Positions 29,603 to 38,771 of a DNA stretch of 64,000 nt are shown here, one piece after another (within the stretch, counting starts at the first letter, position 1; the number at the start of each line of letters is the position of its first letter). A program made the position numbers and the translations under genes. The DNA comes from an uncultured Sphingomonadales bacterium (GTDB lineage: Bacteria > Pseudomonadota > Alphaproteobacteria > Sphingomonadales > Sphingomonadaceae), in NCBI GenBank assembly GCA_903832325.1, contig CAILBC010000027.1:62001-126000 (forward strand). Direction: 5' to 3'. The notes beneath the pieces were generated by a model. The model did no database searches. It was not told where the DNA came from and was given only the letters and a program-made list of their open reading frames with translations.

Positions 29603-31072
29603 ATGACCGAAGCCCAGAACAACAACACCCCGCTCATGCTGTTCAACAGCCTGACTCGCGCCGCCGAGCCGTTCCGCCCGGTTCACCCGGGTGAGGCGCG
29701 GGTCTATACCTGCGGGCCGACGGTTTATAACTATCCGCATATCGGCAACATGCGCGCCTATGTCTTTGCCGATGTGCTGGGGCGCACGCTGTCGTACAAG
29801 GGCTATGTGCTGCGCCATGTGATCAACATCACCGATGTCGGCCATCTGACCGACGATGCCGACGCGGGCGAGGACAAGCTGGAAAAGGCCGCCGCCGCGC
29901 GCGCGCAATCGATCTGGGACATAGCGCGCCATTATACCGAGGCCTATTGGGCCGATATTGCCGCGCTGAATATCCGCACACCCGCGCATTGGTCGATCGC
30001 CACCGACTATGTGCCGCAGATGATCGAATTTGCGCAGACGATCGCGGCGCGGCACTGCTATGAATTGCCCGGCGGGCTCTATTTCGATGTCGGCTCGGTG
30101 GTCGATTATGGCCGGCTGGCGCGCGCCCACACCGAAGAGGGCGCGGGCCGCATCGATGAAGTGGATGGCAAGCGCCACCCCGCCGATTTCGCAATCTGGC
30201 GCAAGACGCCGCCGGGCGAAACGCGCCAGATGGAATGGGATTCGCCCTGGGGGCGCGGCGCGCCCGGCTGGCATCTGGAATGCAGCGTGATGAGCGGTGC
30301 GCTGCTTGGCTTTCCGTTCGATATCCACACCGGGGGCATCGATCACCGCGAAATCCACCATCCCAACGAAATCGCGCAAAACCAGGCGTTCTGCTGCACC
30401 GGCGGGCTGGCCGATCCCGCCAATTCGGGCGCGAACATCTGGATGCACAACAATTTCCTGGTCGATCGCACCGGCAAAATGTCGAAAAGTTCGGGCGAAT
30501 TCCTTCGCCTGCAACTGCTGATCGATCGCGGCTATCACCCGCTGGCCTATCGCCTGATGTGCCTGCAGGCGCATTATCGCAGCGAGCTGGAATTTTCGTG
30601 GGAGGGCCTCGGTGCCGCGCTGATCCGGCTGAAGCGGCTGGTCATGGCCGTCGCGCAAGTGCGCGACCGCGCCGACGCGCCCGCACCCGAACCGGGCCCG
30701 CGCTTTGCCGATCTGCTGGCCCGGTTCGATGCCGCGATCAGCGATGATCTGAACACCGCCATCGCGCTGACCGTGCTGGACGAGATCGTGGCGATGAAAA
30801 AGGTCGATCCCGCGCAAAAGCTGGCGGCGATCGGCCAGGTCGATCAGGTGCTCGGGCTGGGCCTGCTGGCACTCGATCGCGCCGCGCTGCGGCTGCGCCC
30901 GGCTGCGGCGAGCATTGCTGAGGCGGCAATCACCACCGTGCTCGATGCGCGCCGCGCCGCCCGGGCAAACAAGGATTTTGCCCGCTCCGATGCGCTGCGC
31001 GATGATCTGGCCGCGCAAGGCGTCGAGGTGATGGACGGCGATCCGCTGGGCTGGGACTGGCGACTGCTGTAG
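29603..31072 (+). CDS. cysS: Cysteinyl-tRNA synthetase
   Basis: YTCGPTVYNYPHIGNMRAYVFADVLGR and KMSKSSGEFLRL motifs. Confidence 0.98.
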   Translation: MTEAQNNNTPLMLFNSLTRAAEPFRPVHPGEARVYTCGPTVYNYPHIGNMRAYVFADVLGRTLSYKGYVLRHVINITDVGHLTDDADAGEDKLEKAAAARAQSIWDIARHYTEAYWADIAALNIRTPAHWSIATDYVPQMIEFAQTIAARHCYELPGGLYFDVGSVVDYGRLARAHTEEGAGRIDEVDGKRHPADFAIWRKTPPGETRQMEWDSPWGRGAPGWHLECSVMSGALLGFPFDIHTGGIDHREIHHPNEIAQNQAFCCTGGLADPANSGANIWMHNNFLVDRTGKMSKSSGEFLRLQLLIDRGYHPLAYRLMCLQAHYRSELEFSWEGLGAALIRLKRLVMAVAQVRDRADAPAPEPGPRFADLLARFDAAISDDLNTAIALTVLDEIVAMKKVDPAQKLAAIGQVDQVLGLGLLALDRAALRLRPAAASIAEAAITTVLDARRAARANKDFARSDALRDDLAAQGVEVMDGDPLGWDWRLL

Positions 31073-31078
31073 CGCGTT

Positions 31079-31102
31079 GTGCGTGATGGTCGCATCACGC
31101 AC
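31079..31102. terminator. Hairpin immediately 3' of cysS
   Basis: GTGCGTGATG-GTCG-CATCACGCAC perfect 10-bp arms; no clear U-tract. Confidence 0.55.
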
Positions 31103-31108
31103 GAAACG

Positions 31109-31288
31109 TCAGGCGGGGCAGGCAAATTGCGGTACCGTTGGTGTCGCGGTTGAACGGCCATTTATCGACGCCGCATAGTGGCGCAAACGCAGCCGGTCGT
31201 GCCAGTGCCACAGCACCAGATTGAGCGCATCGGCGGGCGCGCCGCGTGCCTGGCCTGGCACCACGATCCCGGCAAAGCCGCTGGACAT
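31109..31288 (-). CDS. Small hypothetical ORF (59 aa) downstream of the secretin gene
   Basis: ATG..TGA on the minus strand: MSSGFAGIVVPGQARGAPADALNLVLWHWHDRLRLRHYAASINGRSTATPTVPQFACPA; starts 20 nt after the secretin stop. Coding status unproven. Confidence 0.3.
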   Translation of the reverse strand: MSSGFAGIVVPGQARGAPADALNLVLWHWHDRLRLRHYAASINGRSTATPTVPQFACPA

Positions 31289-31308
31289 CGCTGTTCAAGC
31301 CGCCCCGC

Positions 31309-32823
31309 CTAGCCCTTGTGGCGCACCACGTGCGGGGTGACGACAATATAGAGGTCGGTTTTCTGCTTGTTGTGGGTGGTCGTGCCAAACATCTGACCCA
31401 GCACCGGAATGCTGCCCAGCAGCGGAATGCGCGTCTTGTTGTCCAGCACCGATTCCTGGGTCAGCCCGCCGATCACAAAGCTTTCGCCATCGCGCACGCT
31501 GGCCACGGTTTCGGCCTCACGCTGTGAAATCGTGGGATAGCCTTGCGCATAGCCGGTTACGCTCGACACCACGCAGAACACGTGGCTGGTCACGCCGCCA
31601 TCGGGCCCCACGCGCGGCGCGATCTGCAACGTAACGCCCACGTTCACATATTGCACCTGCTGCGACACACCGTTGACCCCCGACAACGTGATCGAGGTGA
31701 GGATCGGCAGCGCATCGCCGGTGATGATCTTGGCCGTGGTGCCCGACAGCGCGGCGATGCGCGGGCGCGACACGATCTTGCCATTGCCTTTGCTGACCTG
31801 GGCCGAAATTGCCGCCTGCAATTGCCCGCTGGCCAGCCGGCCGCTGCCGTTGGTGATCTGGCCAGAGGGGATATATTGGCCCGATTGCACCGAAAACAGT
31901 GCGATCTGGCCATTGGCATTGGCGAAATCGATGCCGACCTGGCGCGCGCCGGTTTCGGTCAATTCGACCAGCTCGGTTTCCAGCACCACGCTGTCGAGCG
32001 GCACGTCGATCAGCGCAATCTGCGCCTTCAGCCGGGCGATGCGATCCTTTGACGCGTGGAGCCAGATCGCATTGAGCCGGCGATCCACCGCGATCGTGCC
32101 GCTGGCGTCCACCGCTTCGCCCATCGGCTGGTCCGACAGGTCGACGGTTGTTGCGGCCTGCGCGCCATAATTGCCGCCGGTCAGGCTGGTCGAGCCAAAA
32201 CCGGGTTCGCGCGGGGTGAAATGGTCATTGGGTTTCACTTGCGCGCCCGGGCTGATCAGGCCGACAACTTCGCTGACATCGGCATATTTCAGCATGACCA
32301 GCTCGCTTTGCGCATCGGCATCGTCGATTGGCAGCGGGGGCGGCGGCAGGGCGCCCGGCGCGGCATCGGCACGCACCGGCGCGGCGGCGCGCACGGTGAT
32401 CTCGATTTCGGCCGGTCCGGTCGCTTTCGCCTCGGCCCGGGCAGGCGCGGTCGTCGCAAAGCGCACGATCAGCACGCTGTCGGCCTGTTCAAAGCGCAGA
32501 TTGCGCACCAGCCCGTCAAGCCGCGCGGTCACCGCCGCGCTGCTGGCGCGGGTGGTCAGCGCCAGGGCCAGCGCCGCCTTGCCGCGCGTTTCAGGCGTAT
32601 CGGCCAATTGGGCAAAGCCGTTGGCGCGCGGCGCAAAGCCAAAGGCAAAGCGTGTTTCGCCCGGCGACTGGCTCAGCACGCGCACCGTGGTCAGCAGCGC
32701 GGGCGCGGTATCGGCGCGCAGATCGGCCGATTGCGCCGCCGCGTGTGCCGGGGCCAGCGCCAGCGCCAGTGCCAGCACCAGCGCCATGATCCGCCGCAGC
32801 ATTGTCCCGGCCCATCGCCCCAT
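31309..32823 (-). CDS. Secretin (GspD/PilQ-like outer-membrane channel) with AMIN-like N-terminus
   Basis: Signal-like LRRIMALVLALALALAPAHAAAQ; VVLETELVELTETGARQVGIDF; C-terminal secretin signature VGVTLQIAPRVGPDGGV...SFVIGGLTQESVLDNKTRIPLLGSIPVLGQMFGTTTHNKQKTDLYIVVTPHVV. Start ATG 32823 or 32802. Confidence 0.9.
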   Translation of the reverse strand: MGRWAGTMLRRIMALVLALALALAPAHAAAQSADLRADTAPALLTTVRVLSQSPGETRFAFGFAPRANGFAQLADTPETRGKAALALALTTRASSAAVTARLDGLVRNLRFEQADSVLIVRFATTAPARAEAKATGPAEIEITVRAAAPVRADAAPGALPPPPLPIDDADAQSELVMLKYADVSEVVGLISPGAQVKPNDHFTPREPGFGSTSLTGGNYGAQAATTVDLSDQPMGEAVDASGTIAVDRRLNAIWLHASKDRIARLKAQIALIDVPLDSVVLETELVELTETGARQVGIDFANANGQIALFSVQSGQYIPSGQITNGSGRLASGQLQAAISAQVSKGNGKIVSRPRIAALSGTTAKIITGDALPILTSITLSGVNGVSQQVQYVNVGVTLQIAPRVGPDGGVTSHVFCVVSSVTGYAQGYPTISQREAETVASVRDGESFVIGGLTQESVLDNKTRIPLLGSIPVLGQMFGTTTHNKQKTDLYIVVTPHVVRHKG

Positions 32824-32824
32824 A

Positions 32825-34096
32825 TCAGAACGCGCCCTTGCCTTTGGGCGTGCCATTGCCGGTGGGGCCGTCATATCCGGCCTGTGCGGTGCAGAAATAG
32901 GTGCCGCCGCACGTGCCATCGGTGCCCGCGATCACGTCGAACAGAAAACCGTGCCGCATCCACAGCGATCGCGCGCCGGTCGGGTGCGATCCGGCGGCGG
33001 CATAGATCCCCGCGATCAGCGGCGCGCCCACGCTGGTGCCGCCAAACACGATCCATCCCGATGTGTTGGTCGGCCCCACCGGGCCATAGACCGCAACGCC
33101 GGTGGCGGGAGAGGCCACCGCGGCGACATCGTTCATCATCCGCTTGGTGCACAAAGTGTCGGTCTGCCACGCCGGCTTGGGAAACACGGTGGAGCAGCCG
33201 CTGCCCGATTTGGTCCACACCGTTTCCTTCCACCCGCGTTCGACATTGGGCGCGCGCACCAGTTTGGTGCCGCCGACCGCAATCACAAAGGGGGCGCTGG
33301 CGGGGAATTCCGCGCCATAGCCATCATCGCCGGCGCTGGCGGTGATGGCCACGCCAGGGTGGTGATAGATCGGGCCATAGCCATGCGTGCCGCCTTCGGG
33401 CCCGCCATAGCTGTTGGAAATTGCATTGGCGCCGCGCGCCGCGGCCAGCGCCACCCCGGCGGCCAGATTGTCGGTGGTATCGTCATCGGTCTGCACCAGC
33501 AGGATGCGGCAATTGGGGCACATCGCGCTGATCATCTGGATATCGAGCGCCTGTTCCTGCGCCCAGCCGGTGTCGGTGGCGGGGGCCTTGGTGCCGCCAC
33601 GCTGGTTGACCACGGTCAGGCAGCCGCTGGCGACGGTGCAGGGGGGCAGGCCATATTGCGCGCGATAGACCGCCAGATCAGCCTCTGCATTGGGATAGCC
33701 ATAGGCGTCGACTGCGGCGGCCAGCGTTGTCGGCACGCCGCGCACGGCCAGGCGATAGGCACTGCGCAGATCGGCCGGGCCATAACCCGAAGGCAGGATC
33801 GCATTGGGGGTGAGTGCATTGGGGGCCATGGTGCCGCCCACCTTGCCCGGCATGGGGCGTCCATCGGCCTGCACCCGCACATGCGCGTGGCAATGCATGT
33901 GCCCGGGGCGCGGATCGCGCGCGCAGACGGAGCGGTGGAGCACGGCCACGCCATTGTGCATTTCGCGTTCGACCAGGCCCATGTGCGACAGGGCCATGGC
34001 CGGCTGCGGCACCATGCCAAGCGCAAGGCCTGCACCAAACAGGGCCAATACCCAGCCTGAAAACACCCTGACCGGAACTGGCAAGAACTTGCGCAT
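32825..34096 (-). CDS. Secreted S53 (sedolisin) family peptidase
   Basis: Signal peptide MRKFLPVPVRVFSGWVLALFGAGLALGMVPQPAMA; catalytic E/D motif GWAQEQALDIQM, Ser motif FGGTSVGAPLIAG, C-terminal Ca-site-like GYDGPTGNGTPKG. Confidence 0.85.
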   Translation of the reverse strand: MRKFLPVPVRVFSGWVLALFGAGLALGMVPQPAMALSHMGLVEREMHNGVAVLHRSVCARDPRPGHMHCHAHVRVQADGRPMPGKVGGTMAPNALTPNAILPSGYGPADLRSAYRLAVRGVPTTLAAAVDAYGYPNAEADLAVYRAQYGLPPCTVASGCLTVVNQRGGTKAPATDTGWAQEQALDIQMISAMCPNCRILLVQTDDDTTDNLAAGVALAAARGANAISNSYGGPEGGTHGYGPIYHHPGVAITASAGDDGYGAEFPASAPFVIAVGGTKLVRAPNVERGWKETVWTKSGSGCSTVFPKPAWQTDTLCTKRMMNDVAAVASPATGVAVYGPVGPTNTSGWIVFGGTSVGAPLIAGIYAAAGSHPTGARSLWMRHGFLFDVIAGTDGTCGGTYFCTAQAGYDGPTGNGTPKGKGAF

Positions 34097-34319
34097 GAAA
34101 CCTCCTGTCGTGCCGCTCGGTCGCTGATATGACGCGCCTGGCGCGGCAGGGTAGGACGTTTTCATTCAGGCGTTTCCTGCAATCGCCTCCAATTATGAGG
34201 CAATCGGCATGATCGGCCCGGGCGCAATCCCTTCGGAAATCGCTTTTCTCATGCCATGGACCGGTCAATAGTCAAGCTGTGCCCGGGGCCATGGTGGCGC
34301 CGCACGGGGAGAGATACCG

Positions 34320-35288
34320 GTGAATGCAACTCATCCGGGCGGCAGCGCCCGCACCGTGGTCGTGGTCAATGCGCTGGCCGTGCCGATGCTGGCGCCGCGC
34401 CTGCCCGACTGGGTGGATCTGCGGCCGTTTCCCACCACCGCCGCGCTGATGGAGCTGGCGCCGGAGGCCGAGATCGGCTGGTTCGATTTGCGCAATATCC
34501 CCGCCATGGCCGAAGCGATCGGCCGCGCCACGCGGCTGCGCTGGCTCAATTCGATCTATGCCGGGGTCGATGCCTTTCCGCTCGATCTGCTGGCCGCGCG
34601 CGGCATCACGCTGACCAATGGTGCCGGGATCAACGCGATCACGATTGCCGAATATGTGGTGATGGGCATGCTGACGATGGCCAAGGGCTATCGCGACGTG
34701 GTTCAGGCGCAACTGCGCGAGGAATGGCTGACCGATTCGCCGGGCAAGCGCGAATTGCACGGCAGCCGGGCGCTGATTCTGGGCGCGGGCGAAATCGGCG
34801 GGCGCGTGGCGCGCATGCTGGCCGGGTTCGATGTCGATGTGACAATGGTGCGGCGCAGCCCCGCGCCGGGCTGCATCGGCCCCGATGAATGGCGCGCGCG
34901 GCTGGGCGAATTTGACTGGGTGATCATCGCCGTACCCGCCACACCCGAAACGCAGGGGCTGATCGGCGCGGCCGAACTGGCGGCAATGGCGCCCCATGCG
35001 ATGCTGGTGAATGTCGCGCGGGGCAGCGTGATCGATCAGGATGCGCTGATCACCGCGCTCAATACCGATCGGCTGGGCGGCGCATTCCTGGATGTGTGCA
35101 CCCCCGAACCGCTGCCCCCCGGGCACCCTTTGTGGCAGGTGCCAAAGGCCCATGTGACGATGCACCTGTCAGGCCACGCGCAGGACAAGATGTTTGTGCG
35201 CGCGGTCGACCGGTTTCTCGCCAATCTCGACCGCTGGCATCGCGGCGAACCGGTCATGCCGGCGGTCGATCTGGCGCGCGGTTACTGA
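34320..35288 (+). CDS. D-isomer-specific 2-hydroxyacid dehydrogenase (NAD-binding)
   Basis: LILGAGEIGGRVARMLAGFDVDVTMVRRS; ELAAMAPHAMLVNVARGSVIDQDALITAL; FLDVCTPEPLPPGHPLW. Confidence 0.93.
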   Translation: MNATHPGGSARTVVVVNALAVPMLAPRLPDWVDLRPFPTTAALMELAPEAEIGWFDLRNIPAMAEAIGRATRLRWLNSIYAGVDAFPLDLLAARGITLTNGAGINAITIAEYVVMGMLTMAKGYRDVVQAQLREEWLTDSPGKRELHGSRALILGAGEIGGRVARMLAGFDVDVTMVRRSPAPGCIGPDEWRARLGEFDWVIIAVPATPETQGLIGAAELAAMAPHAMLVNVARGSVIDQDALITALNTDRLGGAFLDVCTPEPLPPGHPLWQVPKAHVTMHLSGHAQDKMFVRAVDRFLANLDRWHRGEPVMPAVDLARGY

Positions 35289-35920
35289 TCGAGCAGCAGC
35301 GCGCTCACTTCGATTTCCGCTTCGGGTTCGGGTAGCAGCGTCTGGTTAAACGCGGTCACGGTCAATTCGGCAATCAGCGCGCCGCGAATGGTCACCGCAT
35401 CATCGGCAATCGCGATTGTCAGCGCCTCGGCATCGGCCAGCGCCTGCGCGCCCTGAAACCGCAGCACAAACGTGTGGCGCGATCCGGTGAACGTGGCGCT
35501 GGACCATTGCGTTTCACCGTGGCGCACCAGCCGCGCCAGCGGGCCGGCCTGGTCAAACAGGGCCTGGGCCAGCCGCTGCCCGGCCGTGGGGCGCGGGCGA
35601 AAACCGGCGTGGGATGCGCCATTCGCGGCGCCGGTGGTCGGGGTGGCCGGGGTGGTCGGGCTGGCCGGGGTGGCCTTGGCGCGCAGGCTGTGGTGCGCCG
35701 GGGGACGGATCGGGTCGGAATTGCGCCACATCAGCATGCTCCGCGATTTGTTCATGAAATGTTCCCACGCCATTCGTGGCGTGGGGGCCGTGTTGCGCCC
35801 GCGGCGCGGCAAACTTGGATCGCACCACGAAGCCCGATCGCCATCGACCGGGGCCCGGCGGTCAACCAGGGCCTGCGATTGGTGCGGTGCGGCGGGGGAA
35901 GGGCGTTCGGGCGTGATCAT
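35282..35920 (-). CDS. Hypothetical protein with Pro/Thr-rich linker
   Basis: Open 212-aa frame convergent with the dehydrogenase; C-terminal FVLRFQGAQALADAEALTIAIADDAVTIRGALIAELTVTAFNQTLLPEPEAEIEVSALLLDQ. Start uncertain. Confidence 0.65.
   Translation of the reverse strand: MITPERPSPAAPHQSQALVDRRAPVDGDRASWCDPSLPRRGRNTAPTPRMAWEHFMNKSRSMLMWRNSDPIRPPAHHSLRAKATPASPTTPATPTTGAANGASHAGFRPRPTAGQRLAQALFDQAGPLARLVRHGETQWSSATFTGSRHTFVLRFQGAQALADAEALTIAIADDAVTIRGALIAELTVTAFNQTLLPEPEAEIEVSALLLDQ
35634..35678. repeat. 9-bp tandem repeat x5 encoding Pro/Thr-rich linker
   Basis: GTGGTCGGG GTGGCCGGG GTGGTCGGG CTGGCCGGG GTGGCCTTG. Confidence 0.9.
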
Positions 35921-36034
35921 CGGCTTTTTCCTTCGATTCGCGGTGGGTTGGTCGTAAGATATTTCCTATGTTGACGAGAAATCACCTTTCGTCTAGGATA
36001 ATTCCTTCGAAATTGGGGTAAGGATTTGCCAACC

Positions 36035-36802
36035 ATGGCTTCACCACCGGCCATTCCCGCGACCACGGGCGCAATAGCGGCAGGGGATGGCGCGGCAGAT
36101 ATTGGTGCGGCAGGGGATGGAAATGCGCGCGCGCGATTGGTCGATCTGGCGCGCGTGCGCGGTGTCAGCCTGGCCGCGCTGTCGGCGATGATCGGGCGCA
36201 ACGCCGCCTATCTGCAGCAATTCGTGCGGAAGGGTTCGCCGCGCAAGCTTGAGGAAACCGACCGCCGCACGCTGGCGATGTTTTTTGGCGTGGATGAAGG
36301 CGAACTGGGCGGGCCGGCTGCGCCCGATGCCAGCGTGGCCACCGTGCGCCCGGGTGGCGGAATCAATGCCGATCGGCCTGGCGCGCGCGCTGCTGCCGCA
36401 TCATGGGTCGATATTCCGCGGCTGGCGCTTGGTGCGTCGGCGGGGCCGGGGGCGCAAGTTGACGATATGGCCGATCAGGGCCGGCTGCGTTTCAGCCAGC
36501 GCTGGCTGCGCACGCTGGGGCTGGACCCGGCGCATCTGTCGGTGATCGAGGTTGCGGGCGATTCGATGGAGCCTGCCCTGCGCGATGGCGACGAGATTCT
36601 GGTCGACCGGTCCTTGCGCGGCTGGCGCGATGGCATCCATGTGGTGCGGATCGATGATGTGCTGCTGGTCAAACGGCTGGAAATGGGCGCGGCGGGGATG
36701 ATTCGCGTCATCAGCGACAACCCCGCCTATGCCAGCACCGAACGCCCGCGCGGCGATGTTGCGGTGATCGGCAGGGTGGTGTGGAAAGGTGGCCGCATCT
36801 GA
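36035..36802 (+). CDS. S24 peptidase / LexA-like transcriptional regulator
   Basis: N-terminal HTH-like RVRGVSLAALSAMIGRNAAYLQQFVRKGSPRKL; S24 catalytic region VAGDSMEPALRDGDEILVDRSLRGWRDGIHVVRIDDVLLVKRLE (Ser in GDSMEP, Lys in VKR). Confidence 0.9.
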   Translation: MASPPAIPATTGAIAAGDGAADIGAAGDGNARARLVDLARVRGVSLAALSAMIGRNAAYLQQFVRKGSPRKLEETDRRTLAMFFGVDEGELGGPAAPDASVATVRPGGGINADRPGARAAAASWVDIPRLALGASAGPGAQVDDMADQGRLRFSQRWLRTLGLDPAHLSVIEVAGDSMEPALRDGDEILVDRSLRGWRDGIHVVRIDDVLLVKRLEMGAAGMIRVISDNPAYASTERPRGDVAVIGRVVWKGGRI

Positions 36803-36868
36803 TTCTGATCGCGCCGGACCGACAGCACGCTTGCGCTTGGCCGCCGGCGTCGCCATCTTTGCCGGACG

Positions 36869-37585
36869 ATGACTGATCCTGCACAGACCGCGCCCGCCCA
36901 GCCCCCGCTCCACGTCCAGCCCCCGCTCCCCGTCCAGCCCCCGCTGAAGGTGGCGATCATTCCGGTGACCCCGCTGGAACAGAACTGCACGCTGGTGTGG
37001 TGCACGCGCACGATGCGCGGCGCATTCATCGATGCCGGGGGCGATCTGGCAAAGCTGCGGCTGGCGATCGAACGCACCGGGGTGACCATTGAAAAGCTGC
37101 TGGTCACGCATGGCCATATCGATCACTGCGGTGCCACCGGCGCCTTTGCGCGCGAACTGGGCGTGCCGATCGAAGGCCCGGAAGAGGCCGACCGGTTCTG
37201 GATTGCGCGGCTCGACGATGATGGCCGCAAATATGGCATCAATGGCGAAGTGTTCGAACCGACGCGGTGGCTGCACGATGGTGACACCGTAACGATCGGC
37301 GAATGCGTGCTCGATGTGGTGCATTGCCCCGGCCACACCCCCGGGCACGTGGTGTTTTTCCACGCGCCCTCGCGCTTTGCCATTGTGGGTGATGTGCTGT
37401 TTCAGGGATCGATCGGGCGCACCGACTTTCCGCTGGGCAACCACCAGGATCTGATCACGTCCATCACGCAAAAGCTGTGGCCGCTGGGCAATGACGTGAC
37501 TTTCGTGCCCGGCCACGGCCCGGTTAGCACGTTTGGCCGCGAACGCCAGACCAACGCCTATGTCAGCGACTATATGCTGTCGTGA
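36869..37585 (+). CDS. MBL-fold metallo-hydrolase (glyoxalase II/YcbL-like)
   Basis: THGHIDHCGATGAF (HxHxDH), HCPGHTPGHVVFF, GDVLFQGSIGRTDFP. Confidence 0.94.
   Translation: MTDPAQTAPAQPPLHVQPPLPVQPPLKVAIIPVTPLEQNCTLVWCTRTMRGAFIDAGGDLAKLRLAIERTGVTIEKLLVTHGHIDHCGATGAFARELGVPIEGPEEADRFWIARLDDDGRKYGINGEVFEPTRWLHDGDTVTIGECVLDVVHCPGHTPGHVVFFHAPSRFAIVGDVLFQGSIGRTDFPLGNHQDLITSITQKLWPLGNDVTFVPGHGPVSTFGRERQTNAYVSDYMLS
36901..36945. repeat. 18-bp tandem repeat (2.5 copies) in the MBL hydrolase N-terminus
   Basis: GCCCCCGCTCCACGTCCA GCCCCCGCTCCCCGTCCA GCCCCCGCT; encodes PPLHVQPPLPVQPPL. Confidence 0.93.
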
Positions 37586-37591
37586 TGGCAT

Positions 37592-37611
37592 CCCCCCGGT
37601 TTCCCGGGGGG
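37592..37611. terminator. Terminator-like hairpin between convergent MBL hydrolase and MAPEG genes
   Basis: CCCCCCGG-TTTC-CCGGGGGG; no U-tract. Confidence 0.6.
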
Positions 37612-37632
37612 GCCGGTTGCACATCGAACGCT

Positions 37633-38022
37633 TTACATGTCGATGGCGATGGTCGCGGCCCAGATCGCCAGGCCCAGCAGCGTCAGCATGGTGACCAGCG
37701 TGCCGACCATGCGGCCCAGCCGCAGCGGACCGCCATCCATGCCCAGGCCATGCGCCACGCGGCTCAGCACAAACAGGCCGGCCACGCCCGCCAGCCACAG
37801 GTTGCCCGGCCGCGACAGTTCGATCATCGCGATCAGCACCAGCACGATCGGCGCGTTTTCGATGAAATTGGACTGCGCGCGCATGCGGCGGATCAGATCT
37901 TCATCGCCGCCATCGCCGACAGAAATCTTTTTCGATGTGCGCACCGCGCCAATGCGCACGGACAGCCAGATATTGACAAGCGCCGCCGCAGCGGCAGTGG
38001 ACAGACTGATCGGCAGGTACAT
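37633..38022 (-). CDS. MAPEG family membrane protein
   Basis: MYLPISLSTAAAAALVNIWLSVRIGAVRTSKKISVGDGGDEDLIRRMRAQSNFIENAPIVLVLIAMIEL...SRVAHGLGMDG. Confidence 0.9.
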   Translation of the reverse strand: MYLPISLSTAAAAALVNIWLSVRIGAVRTSKKISVGDGGDEDLIRRMRAQSNFIENAPIVLVLIAMIELSRPGNLWLAGVAGLFVLSRVAHGLGMDGGPLRLGRMVGTLVTMLTLLGLAIWAATIAIDM

Positions 38023-38203
38023 CCTCGGTCTTGCTCCCATGGGCGCGCGGGTTGTTCCCCGGCGCAGGCATCAGGCTATAGATAGCGCAGTCAAACCGGA
38101 ACCGTTTTTTGCAGGCGAACGGCGCAAAGGCCGGGAATCGCGCGGTGCCATGCGGGGCACTGCCGATTTCGGCGCAAGCCATCGGCAATGGCGCCGCTGT
38201 GGC

Positions 38204-38231
38204 TTGCAAATCATCCGGAAATGCGTATAGG
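38204..38231 (+). promoter_or_regulatory. Possible promoter upstream of rpmF
   Basis: TTGCAA-N16-TATAGG; single-site match in a non-coding stretch, not tested. Confidence 0.3.
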
Positions 38232-38387
38232 CCCCCCTTCGCCCGCGAGCGGTCCCCTCTCGTCCGATCTGTCCGTCTGCCCCCGCATGGTTCATGCGCT
38301 GCTGCAATCCGGGCTTGTCTGGACGTCCGGATATGCCTATCGCGCCAGTGACCCTAGACTTTAGATATAGCAGGAACAGGTGCCGAG

Positions 38388-38567
38388 ATGGCCGTCCCCA
38401 AGCGAAAAACATCGCCTTCCCGTCGTGGCATGCGCCGCAGCCATGATGGCCTGAGCGTTGATGCCTTTCACGAATGCTCCAACTGTGGTGAACTGAAGCG
38501 TCCGCACATGCTGTGCAACGCCTGCGGCCACTACAATGGGCGCGAAGTGATCGCGATCGCCAGCTGA
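38388..38567 (+). CDS. rpmF: 50S ribosomal protein L32
   Basis: [59 protein letters not shown] (59 aa, below the ORF-track cutoff), with the CxxC...CxxC pattern. Confidence 0.97.
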   Translation: MAVPKRKTSPSRRGMRRSHDGLSVDAFHECSNCGELKRPHMLCNACGHYNGREVIAIAS

Positions 38568-38771
38568 TTTCGGCCGCGCATGCCGGGTTGAAATGTGGCC
38601 CGGCAATTTTGCGCCCGATACGACTGCGTTCGCACCACTGCGATTGCCAGAAGACATCATCACGGACCAGCGCGTGCCGCACCACCCAGCCACCCCCCGT
38701 TTTTCGGCATCGCGCCGCAGACCGGACCGGTGCACAGTCGGGGCGCGCGCTGACAGGGAGATCACCGCATC

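Noticed and set aside
35282-35288. 7-bp overlap of convergent stop codons (2-hydroxyacid dehydrogenase / hypothetical)
   Set aside because: Small convergent overlaps are common in compact genomes; not notable by itself.
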